A DNA stretch of 64,000 bases from Parcubacteria group bacterium (GCA_002687175.1 NYZP01000001.1:160422-224421); one strand, 5' to 3'; positions 1 through 9,007 are shown, counted from the stretch's first letter. Numbers and translations: made by a program. Notes: generated from the letters alone by a model not told the origin.

Positions 1-1154
1 TTCAGTTGAGGAATAACACCTTCAAACTTACCGTACCAGTTATAGCTTGATCCTGTTTTGCTGGAGCTTAGATTAAATCTCATTTCTTCATCTGACCCAT
101 TTAAAATGATGTTCTGGACTTTTTTAGATATATCTTTCCAGGGAGTGAACATATCAAAACCATGTTTATCGGCCAAACCATCCAGCAACTGTTTGCGCCA
201 ACCCTCGCCATGGGTTTGCCATGGTCTAACAGCACCTTCAGATAATGATAAATTTTCATTGGGTATTACTAATTCTTGATCAACACTTTGTAAGAAGCCG
301 AGACCGTGACACTGTTCACAGGCACCAAATGGTGAGTTAAAAGAAAATGACCGCGGTTGAAATTCTTCCATCGAAATACCACAGTCCAAGCAGGCATTGT
401 GTTGGGAAAATAATTTTTCTTTCTTGCCCACTATAGCCAAAATCAAACCATCGGCTTCGTGCAACGAAGTTTCTACCGCTTCCGACAACCTATTGTTTAT
501 TCCTTTTTTTAAAGCCAAACGATCAACAATTATTTCAATATCATGTTTGACCTGTTTGTTAAGTTTAATTTTATCGCCATCAGATAATTCATAAACTTTA
601 TTATCAACACGTACCCGACTAAAACCACGTTCCTCGAAATCTTTAAATAACTGTTCATATGTCCCTTTTTTGCTTCTGATAACCGGTGCTAAAATCTGTA
701 CCTTTGATCCTATTTTTTCTTGCAACAAAATTTTGGTAATAGTTTCCGCTGATTGTGAGTAAATTCTTTTCCCACACTTTGGGCAGTGCGGTACTCCCAC
801 TCGAGCATAAAGTAAACGCAGATAATCAGAAACTTCAGTAATGGTACCAACCGTTGATCGCGGATTCTTGGAAATTGATTTTTGTTCAATCGAAATGGCT
901 GGAGATAAACCCTGAATCTTGTCAACGTCGGGTTTATTCATTAAGCCCAAAAACTGCCTGGCATAAGCTGACAATGATTCAACATAGCGACGCTGACCCT
1001 CTGCATATAAAGTGTCAAATGCTAAAGTTGATTTGCCTGAACCAGACAAACCAGTAATTACGGTTAATTCATCGATTGGAATTTCAACGTTAATATTCTT
1101 AAGATTATGCTCTCTGGCACCTTTTATAGATATTTTATTACTGTTCTTGGACAT
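1..1154 (-). CDS. uvrA: UvrA, excinuclease ABC subunit A (N-terminal part, cut by window edge)
   Basis: ATPase subunit of the UvrABC nucleotide excision repair complex; it finds DNA lesions and loads UvrB. I translated the minus strand from the ATG at 1154; the frame stays open to base 1, giving 384 residues of a protein that is normally above 900. A Walker A motif GLSGSGKST lies at about residues 35-43, followed by the UvrA-typical stretch ending YAESLSAYARQFLG. Cysteine pairs of the zinc modules (CPKCGK, then CLDCG and CEQCHG) are visible. The gene diverges from the cassette gene at 1245, while uvrB lies further on, on the same strand but not adjacent. Confidence 0.95.
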   Translation of the reverse strand, partial: MSKNSNKISIKGAREHNLKNINVEIPIDELTVITGLSGSGKSTLAFDTLYAEGQRRYVESLSAYARQFLGLMNKPDVDKIQGLSPAISIEQKSISKNPRSTVGTITEVSDYLRLLYARVGVPHCPKCGKRIYSQSAETITKILLQEKIGSKVQILAPVIRSKKGTYEQLFKDFEERGFSRVRVDNKVYELSDGDKIKLNKQVKHDIEIIVDRLALKKGINNRLSEAVETSLHEADGLILAIVGKKEKLFSQHNACLDCGISMEEFQPRSFSFNSPFGACEQCHGLGFLQSVDQELVIPNENLSLSEGAVRPWQTHGEGWRKQLLDGLADKHGFDMFTPWKDISKKVQNIILNGSDEEMRFNLSSSKTGSSYNWYGKFEGVIPQL

Positions 1155-1168
1155 AATTTAACTTTTCA

Positions 1169-1197
1169 TTGACAATTTAATTAATTTATGATATAGT
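1169..1197 (+). promoter_or_regulatory. sigma-70 promoter of the gene at 1245
   Basis: TTGACA at 1169-1174 and TATAGT at 1192-1197 are separated by exactly 17 bases. The start codon follows 47 bases later, preceded by AAGGAG. It lies in the uvrA/cassette intergenic gap and reads to the right. Confidence 0.8.
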
Positions 1198-1244
1198 GCG
1201 TAGTTAAAATAGAAACTAAAACGTTCTTCAAGGAGATCTTTAAC

Positions 1245-1718
1245 ATGATTACGTTCATGGAGAAGCCCGCTACACAAGAGGTAATTACTCCTACTCAAGC
1301 CAGAGACAGGATCTCAAACAGGGAAACGCTCAGCGGTTTTAAGATCAACGGTGATCTGGACCTACGAGGTCTTAGAACTCCTGGACATCTGAACATTCGT
1401 GGAGTCACCATCGATGGCGATCTCCTGCTTACTGGGGCAAACATTGGCCAAGGCCTAGATATTGGCGATGCCGATGTTTGGGGTCTAGTCAATCTTTCTC
1501 GGATCAATGTCGGCGGAAAACTTTTCCTACTTGGTACTAAAGTTGGCACATCGTTGAGCTTGTTTCGAGCCACCATCGTTGATGACATCAATCTGCATAA
1601 AGCAGAAGTGGCTGGCATGATCGACCTAACCGGTACAAACATCGTATCTGGAAAATTAATCACCGGCAATATGCAAGTTGGTCGTGTCCACGGAGGTGTT
1701 GCTCTCTTGGCTTCTTAG
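1245..1718 (+). CDS. Small beta-helix repeat protein (pentapeptide/bactofilin-like), unknown function
   Basis: A 157-residue protein built almost entirely from a short repeating pattern (GDLDLRG, GHLNIRG, GDLLLTG, GKLFLLG and so on, roughly every 20 residues), which predicts a right-handed beta-helix like that of pentapeptide-type or bactofilin proteins. There is no signal peptide or membrane segment. The start is fixed by AGGAG at 1231-1235, nine bases before the ATG. It is a single-gene unit with its own consensus promoter and hairpin terminator, and is visibly more GC-rich than uvrA and uvrB. Function not recognised; a structural or scaffolding role is only a guess. Confidence 0.75.
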   Translation: MITFMEKPATQEVITPTQARDRISNRETLSGFKINGDLDLRGLRTPGHLNIRGVTIDGDLLLTGANIGQGLDIGDADVWGLVNLSRINVGGKLFLLGTKVGTSLSLFRATIVDDINLHKAEVAGMIDLTGTNIVSGKLITGNMQVGRVHGGVALLAS

Positions 1719-1745
1719 TCATCTGGCAAAAACACGCCACATACC

Positions 1746-1778
1746 CCCTCAATGAATTTTATTCGTTGAGGGTTTTTA
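1746..1778 (+). terminator. Intrinsic terminator of the beta-helix gene
   Basis: An 11-bp stem (CCCTCAATGAA paired with TTCGTTGAGGG, one wobble) with a five-base loop at 1746-1772, followed by a T-run. It closes the cassette that starts at 1245. Confidence 0.85.
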
Positions 1779-1781
1779 TTT

Positions 1782-1862
1782 TTATAATTTTTCTTTCAAC
1801 TTTTCAACCTTATCTCTTAACTCAATAGCCTTTTCAAAATCTAACTCTTCAGCGGCAGCGGT
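1782..1862 (-). pseudogene. Detached second copy of the UvrB C-terminal UVR motif
   Basis: On the minus strand, just downstream of the uvrB stop and in another frame, the DNA encodes AAAEELDFEKAIELRDKVEK and a short lysine-rich tail ending in TAA. This closely matches the last 25 or so codons of uvrB (AAEELDFEKAIDLRDKIDS) but differs at many third positions. It has no start of its own. A palindrome (GTAGC...GCTAC, 1869-1885) separates it from the active copy and supplies the uvrB stop codon. It is best read as a duplicated, out-of-frame remnant. Confidence 0.75.
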
Positions 1863-1881
1863 TCTCCGGTAGCAGACTTCG

Positions 1882-3822
1882 CTACTTTAATTTATTTTTT
1901 AAACTATCAATCTTATCTCTAAGGTCTATGGCTTTTTCAAAGTCTAATTCTTCCGCCGCCACTCGCATCCGCCCTTCCAGATCTAAGATCACTTTATCAA
2001 GTTCCAGCTCTTTTCCTTTCTCTCCTGGCTCAATCACCACTTCTTCTTCAGCAATAGCTTTAACTATTGATTTTGGAGTAATACCGTGTTTTTTATTATA
2101 ATCTGCTTGAACTTTACGACGACGGTTAGTTTCATTGATCGCATCTCTGATTGAACCAGTCTGACGGTCAGCATACATGATAACCCGGGAATGAACATTT
2201 CTGGCCGCCCGACCACTGGTTTGAATCAAACTCCTGGTATTACGTAAAAAACCTTCTTTGTCAGCATCCAAAATTGCCACCAGGGCCACTTCCGGAATAT
2301 CCAAGCCTTCTCGTAACAAATTAATTCCCACTAAAACATCATACTTGCCAACTCTAAAATCTCTAATTATTTTAATTCGTTCCATTGATCCAATATCAGA
2401 ATGCATATAAACCGCTTTAATGTCATTATCAATCAAATGATAACTTAAATCCTCGGCCATTCTTTTGGTTAAGGTAGTTACTAGGGTACGGTGACCCTTC
2501 CTGATTACTTTTTTAATTTCTGTCATCACATCATTAATTTGTCCATCAACCGGTTTAATGGTAATTGGTGGATCAATTAGGCCAGTTGGTCGTACTACTT
2601 GCTCAACAATTTTTTTACTATTTTCAATCTCGTAATCTCCGGGGGTGGCAGAGGTGTAAATTACATGATGTAAATATTTCTCAAACTCCTTAAACTTTAA
2701 CGGTCTATTATCTAATGCACTGGGTAAGCGAAACCCGTAATCAACTAAATTTTCCTTTCGGGCTCGATCACCATTATACATTCCATGAACTTGGGGAACA
2801 CTTTGATGACTTTCATCAATGACAAACAACCAATCTTTTTTAAAACGATAATTAAAAAAATCTAGCAATGTGTAAGGTGGTTCTCCAGGCTGACGATTGT
2901 CAAAATGACGAGAATAATTTTCAATCCCTTTACAATAACCAAGCTGTTCAATCATCTCTAAATCATAATTTGTTCGTTGTTTTAAACGATGAGACTCAAC
3001 CGTATCAAGTTTTGGTAAACGCTGCTTTAACTCTTTTCTAATTGATGATAAGGCCTTAGGAATTCGTTCACTGGGTACGACAAATGGTCTAGCCGGATAT
3101 ATCCAAACATCTTTTAAATCTTCTAGCTTTTGTTTGGTCATGGCCTGAATTTTAGTCAGCTTATCAACTTTGTCACCTAGTAAATTAATCCTGATTAAAT
3201 AGTTACTGGCATAACCGGGGAATAGATCGATCGTGTCACCTTTAGCTCGAAATAATCCTGGTTTAACTTCCATATCATTTCGCTCATACTGAATTGAGAT
3301 TAATCTACTTAGTAATTCTTGGCGATCTATTTTTTGACCTTTTTTTAAATAGAAACTTTCATTTTCAAAATCTTGTGGTTGACCAAAGCCATAAATGCAC
3401 GAAATAGACGAGACAATAATAACATCATCTTGCGACAGCAATGAAGTGGCTGCTTCTAGCCTAAGCTGCTCAATCTTTTCATTAATATCGGCATCTTTTT
3501 CAATATAAGTGTCCGAAGCTGGCAAATAACTTTCTGGTTGATAATAATCATAATAAGAAATAAAATAATTAACTTTATTGTCTGGAAAAAATGTTTGAAA
3601 TTCTTGATAAAGTTGAGCCGCTAAAGTTTTGTTATGAGATAGTACTAGAGTCGGCTTTTGAATTTTATCAATAACATTAGCAATAGTATAAGTTTTACCA
3701 GATCCGGTCACACCTAAAAGCGTCTGATTACTATTTTTATTATAACCAGACACCAATTGTCTTATCGCCTTAGGTTGATCTCCTCTAGGGGGGTTAGCTT
3801 TGTTTAACTGAAACTTAGACAT
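1882..3822 (-). CDS. uvrB: UvrB, excinuclease ABC subunit B
   Basis: Helicase-like, damage-verifying subunit of UvrABC. From the ATG at 3822 it is 646 residues, a normal family length. Visible features are Walker A GVTGSGKT (about 37-44), the beta-hairpin region around YYDYYQPESYLP, helicase motifs such as VIDESH and the TSGRAARN stretch, and a C-terminal UVR motif (ELDFEKAIDLRDKIDSLK) that contacts UvrA and UvrC. A TTG 12 codons upstream (3858) would extend the frame, but the extension is not family-like; neither start has a clear ribosome binding site. The TAG stop lies in a palindrome, followed by a second degenerate UVR copy. Confidence 0.95.
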   Translation of the reverse strand: MSKFQLNKANPPRGDQPKAIRQLVSGYNKNSNQTLLGVTGSGKTYTIANVIDKIQKPTLVLSHNKTLAAQLYQEFQTFFPDNKVNYFISYYDYYQPESYLPASDTYIEKDADINEKIEQLRLEAATSLLSQDDVIIVSSISCIYGFGQPQDFENESFYLKKGQKIDRQELLSRLISIQYERNDMEVKPGLFRAKGDTIDLFPGYASNYLIRINLLGDKVDKLTKIQAMTKQKLEDLKDVWIYPARPFVVPSERIPKALSSIRKELKQRLPKLDTVESHRLKQRTNYDLEMIEQLGYCKGIENYSRHFDNRQPGEPPYTLLDFFNYRFKKDWLFVIDESHQSVPQVHGMYNGDRARKENLVDYGFRLPSALDNRPLKFKEFEKYLHHVIYTSATPGDYEIENSKKIVEQVVRPTGLIDPPITIKPVDGQINDVMTEIKKVIRKGHRTLVTTLTKRMAEDLSYHLIDNDIKAVYMHSDIGSMERIKIIRDFRVGKYDVLVGINLLREGLDIPEVALVAILDADKEGFLRNTRSLIQTSGRAARNVHSRVIMYADRQTGSIRDAINETNRRRKVQADYNKKHGITPKSIVKAIAEEEVVIEPGEKGKELELDKVILDLEGRMRVAAEELDFEKAIDLRDKIDSLKNKLK

Positions 3823-3915
3823 ATTAAGCTTAGAGGACCGCAAGCGAGTCCCCTTCAAAAAATCAGTAATAAATTTGTTACTTTATTATAACAGAGCTTA
3901 AAATAAAGTCAAAAT

Positions 3916-4149
3916 CTATAGACCGAGAGCTTCCGTCAGTCCTTTTTGATCAAAACCAACCATAATTTTACCATCAATATCAATGACCGGTACTCCCATT
4001 TGGCCTGATTTATCAATCATCTCTTGAGCCTTTTTTTGATCTAAGGATACATCAATCTCAGTATACTCAACATTATTTTCCTTAAAAAATGCTTTAGTTT
4101 TTTTACAGTAAACACAAGTTGGTGTTGAATAAATAGTTACATTCTTCAT
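3916..4149 (-). CDS. Glutaredoxin-like (NrdH/Grx-type) thiol-disulfide protein
   Basis: A 77-residue single-domain thioredoxin-fold protein with the redox pair CVYC at residues 12-15 and a cis-proline motif GVPV near residue 53. Glutaredoxin/NrdH proteins reduce disulfides, for example in ribonucleotide reductase. It is the last gene of a redox operon: its ATG overlaps the stop of the phosphatase by four bases, and thioredoxin reductase lies just upstream, so it may be reduced by that enzyme in the NrdH manner (inference). Confidence 0.88.
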   Translation of the reverse strand: MKNVTIYSTPTCVYCKKTKAFFKENNVEYTEIDVSLDQKKAQEMIDKSGQMGVPVIDIDGKIMVGFDQKGLTEALGL

Positions 4150-4608
4150 AATTTTATCTTTAATAATTTCAACTTATTTAAAGCTTTCAGTTGTGATGTT
4201 TCAATATGAATTTCTGGTCTTTTTTTTCTAATTTTGGCAACTGCTTGTTTAACAGTTAAACCTTGACTGACAAAATAGGTGGCTAACATTGTTGGCGCCC
4301 GACCATGACCATTCTTACAATGCATGTAAGTCTTGATTTTATTTTTTACTAAATAATCAATTTGTCGAATACCCAACAACAACTGATGTTTTTTTGGTGG
4401 GTTGTGGTCTTTTGTAGGCAACCACAAAAAATAATCCACCCCCCCCCCAAGCAGCATCAATTCTTTTTTCTTCTAAACTAATATCAGCCCGAATGCCTTT
4501 TTCTAATAACTCTTTTTTGAAATGCATTTGACAGCAAGAATTACTGCCAACATAAATCATTGGGGTAATTTGATTATATTCCATTTTAACACCATGTTTT
4601 TTTGCCAT
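4146..4608 (-). pseudogene. Dual-specificity (tyrosine) phosphatase, split by a frameshift in a G10 run
   Basis: Two overlapping frames together make one phosphatase. The first (start 4608) covers MIYVGSNSCCQ through RIDAAWGGG. The second resumes with GVDYFLWLP and carries the catalytic signature HCKNGHGRAPT (HCxxGxxR) and the downstream region. The frames meet at a run of ten C on the plus strand (4439-4448); removing one base joins them. The parts are in family order and total about 150 residues, normal for small DSPs. It may be a true inactivation, a slippage-controlled gene or an assembly error. It lies five bases from trxB. Confidence 0.8.
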
Positions 4609-4613
4609 ATCAT

Positions 4614-5579
4614 TTAGCCCTCAGCCGGACTTCCTTTCTTTAGATCTAAAATATAAGAATAAGCTGCTAAAGCGGCTCTAACACCGTCGCCAACCGAAAT
4701 ATTATTCTGTTTATAGGGATCATTGGAAACATCGCCAGCCGCAAAAATTCCTGGATGTGAAGTTTTGGCATGCATTGCATCAATTTTAACTTGTCCCCAA
4801 TCGTCAATATCAACAACCCCTTTAACAATCTCTGAATTTGGTACCGAGCCAATTTCGACAAAAACTCCACCAACTTTTAACTCTTTTTCCTCCCCGCTTT
4901 TAGTGTCTTTATACTTCAAACCAGTTACCATTTTATCACCTAAAATCTCGACGGTCTCCGCGTTGGTAATAATTTCTACTTTAGAATTTTTTTTGATTTG
5001 CGCTTGGGTTACTGGATCGCCGCTCAATTTATCACCACGTTGCAATAGATAAACTTTAGTGGCGTAGGCAGATAAATCAACGACTGCCTCCAAACCTGAA
5101 TTACCACCACCAACCACCACCACATCCTTGTCTTTAAAAAGCGGGGCATCACAGGTTGAGCAGTATGATACTCCTTTACCGTTATACTCATCTTCGCCGG
5201 GTACTTTCAACTTTCGATGTCTGGCACCAGATGCTAAGATAATTGCTTTACCCATGTATTTACCTTCTCCAGTCTCAACTTCAAAATCACATTCCCGATG
5301 ATGGTCAAGACATTTATTATCAGAAATTTTTGTGACTTTTTCCGGCGACTTGATTGTTACCATATCAGGAAAACTTCTGGCATGTTCTTCTAATTTTTTG
5401 GCCAGATCAATACCGGAAATATTTTTTTCACCAATCCAATTGCCAATATCATCAGACACAATTGATTGACCACCAAACTGATCAGTAATTAATAAAGTTT
5501 TAAGTTGTTTCCTAGCAGTGTAAACCGTCGCCGCCACTCCGGCCGGTCCACCACCAATAATAATGACATCATACAGCAT
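4614..5579 (-). CDS. trxB: Thioredoxin reductase (NADPH)
   Basis: FAD flavoprotein that passes electrons from NADPH to thioredoxin or glutaredoxin-like proteins. At 321 residues it has the family length. The FAD site GGGPAG is at 9-14, the redox pair CSTC at 140-143, the NADPH-binding GGGNSG at about 157-162, and the C-terminal FAD motif GIFAAGD follows. It heads a tight group with the phosphatase and glutaredoxin, suggesting a small cytoplasmic disulfide-reduction operon. The stop is five bases from the next start. Confidence 0.95.
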   Translation of the reverse strand: MLYDVIIIGGGPAGVAATVYTARKQLKTLLITDQFGGQSIVSDDIGNWIGEKNISGIDLAKKLEEHARSFPDMVTIKSPEKVTKISDNKCLDHHRECDFEVETGEGKYMGKAIILASGARHRKLKVPGEDEYNGKGVSYCSTCDAPLFKDKDVVVVGGGNSGLEAVVDLSAYATKVYLLQRGDKLSGDPVTQAQIKKNSKVEIITNAETVEILGDKMVTGLKYKDTKSGEEKELKVGGVFVEIGSVPNSEIVKGVVDIDDWGQVKIDAMHAKTSHPGIFAAGDVSNDPYKQNNISVGDGVRAALAAYSYILDLKKGSPAEG

Positions 5580-5589
5580 AATTTTATAT

Positions 5590-6102
5590 TTATTCTTCTA
5601 GCAAGTAAGCTAATTCTTCGCCAAATTCAAGAGCCGCCTCTGGTCCTTTGGCGGTCACAATTTTACCATCCACTTCAACTGGCATCCCGGTATAATCAGC
5701 CCCTTTGTCACGTAAATTTTGTTCTTGACTGGGAAATGACGTAGCTGTTTTACTGATCAGCAGTCCAGCATTGGCTAAGATTGATGGCGCAATACAAATT
5801 GCCCCAACAATCTTTCCCGCTTGTTTAAAATCTTTAGCTAAGTTTAACACTGTTTCATTGTTGAAATAGTCAACTGCTCCGGCCCCACCAACAAATGCGA
5901 CAGCATCAAAATCTTTTACCAAAATTTCGGGAATAGCTAAGTCTGGACTAATTTCCGTCCCCAGCTTTCCTTTGGCTTTATTCCTGGTTTTTGTTGCCAC
6001 TTTAACCTCAATCTTTCTTTTGATTAGAACTTCTTTAGGCTTTAAAAGTTCTTCATCTCTAAAATTATTTTGGGCCACAATAAATACCACCTTTTTTGAC
6101 AT
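5590..6102 (-). CDS. DJ-1/PfpI family protein
   Basis: A 170-residue single-domain protein of the DJ-1/PfpI/ThiJ superfamily. The nucleophile elbow is AICIAP with Cys103, and an acidic residue near 17-18 (RDEEL) fits the conserved glutamate that supports the cysteine. Family members act as glyoxalases, deglycases, proteases or redox sensors, so a specific activity cannot be assigned. Placement ten bases before trxB supports a role in thiol or carbonyl stress. Confidence 0.88.
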   Translation of the reverse strand: MSKKVVFIVAQNNFRDEELLKPKEVLIKRKIEVKVATKTRNKAKGKLGTEISPDLAIPEILVKDFDAVAFVGGAGAVDYFNNETVLNLAKDFKQAGKIVGAICIAPSILANAGLLISKTATSFPSQEQNLRDKGADYTGMPVEVDGKIVTAKGPEAALEFGEELAYLLEE

Positions 6103-6146
6103 AGCTTGAAAATTATTTAAATATCAAAAATATTATAGCATAATAA

Positions 6147-6181
6147 AAGAGGACAAGCCAATATTATTGAGTTGTCCTCTT
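6147..6181 (-). terminator. Terminator downstream of the pilin gene at 6204
   Basis: A perfect 10-bp inverted repeat (AAGAGGACAA/TTGTCCTCTT) flanked on the minus strand by a T-rich tract; it lies between the pilin operon and the redox operon. Confidence 0.75.
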
Positions 6182-6203
6182 TATATTATACAATAAATAT
6201 TAT

Positions 6204-6701
6204 TTAACGACTGACTGTAATAGCCGGTCTTTCACCAGCAATATCCTCTTCGTTACATGACCCAACGGTAATTCGGCCACTGGCCGAACGATAAACAAAA
6301 TAATCAGTGTCTGCAGCATCAGGTGTTAAAGGGTCTTCAGGAATTTTAGAAAGATAGGTTGGTACTAAATCACTACTGAGATCAATACAGGCGACCGGGG
6401 TGGTAGTGGCAACACCAGCAAGTCCATAAGTGCAATCATCACAATCAAGAGTACCGGTACCAAGTTTGTATGTTCCGGTGAATTCATTTGTTAAAGCAGT
6501 TGGTAAAACTCCTTTATTATCAACCGTATATTTCAAAATACCATTTAAGATAGCGTTAGTTGAGCTCCACCTTTCGGCGTTTCTGGCTTCAGATAATCGC
6601 CTAGCTGGATCAACAACCACATATATAATAGCGGCTAAGATGGCGATGATGCCAATAACTATTAAAAGTTCGATCAGAGTAAAACCTTTATATTTTTTCA
6701 T
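6204..6701 (-). CDS. Type IV pilin-like / pseudopilin protein
   Basis: A 165-residue prepilin with the class III leader MKKYKG|FTLIELLIVIG: PilD-type cleavage before Phe and Glu at mature position 5, then a hydrophobic helix to about residue 30. The C-terminal globular part contains CDDC and two further cysteines (CIDL, SCNEED), plausibly forming disulfides outside the cell. A strong ribosome site (AAGGGGGTG) precedes the ATG. It lies at the 3' end of a group with a PilM fusion and minor pilins. Confidence 0.9.
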   Translation of the reverse strand: MKKYKGFTLIELLIVIGIIAILAAIIYVVVDPARRLSEARNAERWSSTNAILNGILKYTVDNKGVLPTALTNEFTGTYKLGTGTLDCDDCTYGLAGVATTTPVACIDLSSDLVPTYLSKIPEDPLTPDAADTDYFVYRSASGRITVGSCNEEDIAGERPAITVSR

Positions 6702-6778
6702 AAATTCACCCCCTTCTTTAATTAAATTATTTTTATATTAATTTACTAACTAAATTATAACATAAAACTGTTTAATTG

Positions 6779-8629
6779 TTATTCCACCTTATCCACATAA
6801 ACTGAAGAAATCCAGCCTTTTGTACCTTCCTCAAACTCAATCTGATACCAACCTTGTGATTCATCAAGTACTGCAAACTCCTCATCAGGCAAAACTTCAC
6901 CAATTTTAGCATTGCCTGTTCCCGGACCCTCTCTGACATTTAAATACCCTAAGCTGGTATCGTTTATTATTATGCTTATCTTAGGCACTGGCTCAGGTTC
7001 AACAACTTCTTCCGCTTCTTCTTGAACCTCTCCGTCTTCAGTTGACTCATCTTCAATTAACTCTGGCTCAATAAGTTCGGCAAAATTAGAAGATACCCAT
7101 CCAACCGTTTCTTGATCTAACTCTATTTGATACCAATCATCTTCTTCGGCAATAAACAAATACTCTTCGCCGGGCAAGGCTTGACCAATTTTTGGATTAT
7201 TAGTCCCTGGCCCTTCTCTAACATTCAAAAATCCGGTGCCAGTATTAATAATCTGAACTTTAATTTCTGGTTCAATAGCTTCGGTCTCTTCCTCATCAAT
7301 TTCCTCTTCTTCAGAATCGATAAACTGCTGACGTAATTGGTCTAAGGAATCAAAATTAATGTTTTCAAAATTAGCCTGAAAAGTTGGCTGGGGAAATAAT
7401 TTTCGGTAAAAGTCCTGACCTTGTTTTTGGGCAAATAATAATCCACCAAATATTACAACCAGAATAACAAAAATTGCTAAACGAATATATATAGATTTCC
7501 AAGCCTTTTTTTCTTCTTTCGGCGGTGCTAAAGCAAACTTCATCTTGCTACTAGGCAATAGGTTAATGTCGCTACTTACTGGATCTTTACTGATCCCTCG
7601 TAAAGCTAAGCCAGTAACATTGGAAAATAAAACTGACTTACCTTTTAGTTTAGCTAAATCATTAGGATCAGAAATTTTGGTAAATGGTTTACCAACAGTT
7701 GTTTCAATATTAAAATTATCTGCCAGATACTGATCGATTGCGGGCAGTAATGATGATCCACCGGCTAAAATTACTTTGTCAATTTGTCCTTGTTGCTCCG
7801 TCTGAAAATAATCAATTAATTTCTTAGCTTCCTCAATAATTCTCTTGAATTCGTTCTGTAAAACTAACAACACTTTACCTTGTTCTTGTTTTGGATTAAA
7901 ACCACTTTTCATTTTTAGCTCATTTGCTTTTTGAGGCGTAACCTTTAACTTGCTGGAAATTGCTTTGGTAAACCGATCACCAGCAACATTGATTGATACA
8001 CTTTGCCGAATACCACCATGACTAAAAATATTTAAATTAGTTGTTCGGTCTCCAATATCCATTATTAATTTAGCACCGGCAGATTTTTTATTACTATCTA
8101 CTACGGCTCGAGCTAAGCTGATTGATTCTAAATCAAAGGCTAAAGGATTTAGTCCGATACCTTCTAAAACTGCTAAATAGCTATCGACCACTTTAATTGG
8201 CACGGCCACATAAAAAACTTCTTGGGTTTCACCTTCTTGAGCAATTGGTTTAAAGTCAAAATAAATTTCTGAGGTCTTAAAAGGAATTACCTCTTCGGCC
8301 TTGAAGGGAATAGTATTTTTTATTTCATCTCGCTTTAAACCAGATGGTAGCTTAAAAATTGTGGTAAAAACCTGTGACTCTGGCAGTGATATTACGCAAT
8401 AAGGTGTACGAATTGGTTTAGGCACCCCTGATTCCAAAAGTTTGAATATACTGTCGGCTAACTTTTCTGGTTTTTTAATAATGCCATTTTTTATAATTTC
8501 TCCACGTAAAATTGTTCTGGCGTAAGAGGTAATCTTTGGTTTACCAAAAAAAGGCTTAGTTAAAACTAAAGCCTCTATTGAATGATCAGAAATATCAAGC
8601 CCAAAAATTTGTTTTTTTATTATTTTCAT
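6779..8629 (-). CDS. PilM-like ATPase fused to a PilN-type NLLP motif, a membrane segment and two SH3b domains
   Basis: A 616-residue composite. Residues 1 to about 350 are the actin-like PilM fold (FGLDISDHSIEALVL start, DIGDRTTNLNIF, AGGSSLLPAI). Then comes DINLLPSS (about 354-361), the motif by which PilN normally binds PilM, then one membrane helix (about 379-401), an acidic linker and two bacterial SH3 repeats, each with LNVREGPGT and a GW(V/I)SS ending (about 458-522 and 553-616). PilM is normally about 350 residues and wholly cytoplasmic. The fusion would link a cytoplasmic pilus ATPase directly to outside, possibly wall-binding, SH3b domains (inference). It precedes the pilin gene at 6204. 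Confidence 0.88.
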   Translation of the reverse strand: MKIIKKQIFGLDISDHSIEALVLTKPFFGKPKITSYARTILRGEIIKNGIIKKPEKLADSIFKLLESGVPKPIRTPYCVISLPESQVFTTIFKLPSGLKRDEIKNTIPFKAEEVIPFKTSEIYFDFKPIAQEGETQEVFYVAVPIKVVDSYLAVLEGIGLNPLAFDLESISLARAVVDSNKKSAGAKLIMDIGDRTTNLNIFSHGGIRQSVSINVAGDRFTKAISSKLKVTPQKANELKMKSGFNPKQEQGKVLLVLQNEFKRIIEEAKKLIDYFQTEQQGQIDKVILAGGSSLLPAIDQYLADNFNIETTVGKPFTKISDPNDLAKLKGKSVLFSNVTGLALRGISKDPVSSDINLLPSSKMKFALAPPKEEKKAWKSIYIRLAIFVILVVIFGGLLFAQKQGQDFYRKLFPQPTFQANFENINFDSLDQLRQQFIDSEEEEIDEEETEAIEPEIKVQIINTGTGFLNVREGPGTNNPKIGQALPGEEYLFIAEEDDWYQIELDQETVGWVSSNFAELIEPELIEDESTEDGEVQEEAEEVVEPEPVPKISIIINDTSLGYLNVREGPGTGNAKIGEVLPDEEFAVLDESQGWYQIEFEEGTKGWISSVYVDKVE

Positions 8630-8632
8630 TTT

Positions 8633-9007
8633 TTACTCTTCCCAAGATGTTACCTCTAAAGTATCATCAACTTGGATTTTTATTTTTTGTTTAAATATAT
8701 CAACAGTTCCCGTGGCTGCTAAAGTAGCATTGCTACCATTAACAACTATATCTATTATACACGAATCTTGATCAATTGCCAAAGAACCGGAGTAATTAGA
8801 CCAATTAACTCGTAATCTTTCAAGTCCATCCTCAATACAACTATTTGTTATTGATTTTGCCCTGGCCGCCTGGCTAGTACCAAAACTTAACTGTACTTCT
8901 TCAATCCCTCCTAAACTTAAAGCAATGCCGATGGTCAGTCCAGTGGCTGACACAAGCAACAATGCGATCAATGCAATATATCCTTGTTGATTATTATTAT
9001 AATACAT
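8633..9007 (-). CDS. Minor pilin-like membrane protein (PilX/GspK-like N-terminus)
   Basis: A 124-residue protein with one N-terminal hydrophobic helix (GYIALIALLLVSATGLTIGI) and a small extracytoplasmic domain with two cysteines. The QQGYIALIALL start resembles the noncanonical minor pilins PilX/GspK rather than GFTLIE pilins. It lies three bases from the PilM fusion and 13 from a prepilin gene, so a pilus-tip or assembly role is inferred from context. Confidence 0.65.
   Translation of the reverse strand: MYYNNNQQGYIALIALLLVSATGLTIGIALSLGGIEEVQLSFGTSQAARAKSITNSCIEDGLERLRVNWSNYSGSLAIDQDSCIIDIVVNGSNATLAATGTVDIFKQKIKIQVDDTLEVTSWEE

Noticed and set aside
1295..1669. Antisense open frame over the beta-helix gene
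   Set aside because: A shadow of the plus-strand gene: no start signal, low-complexity composition and no domain.
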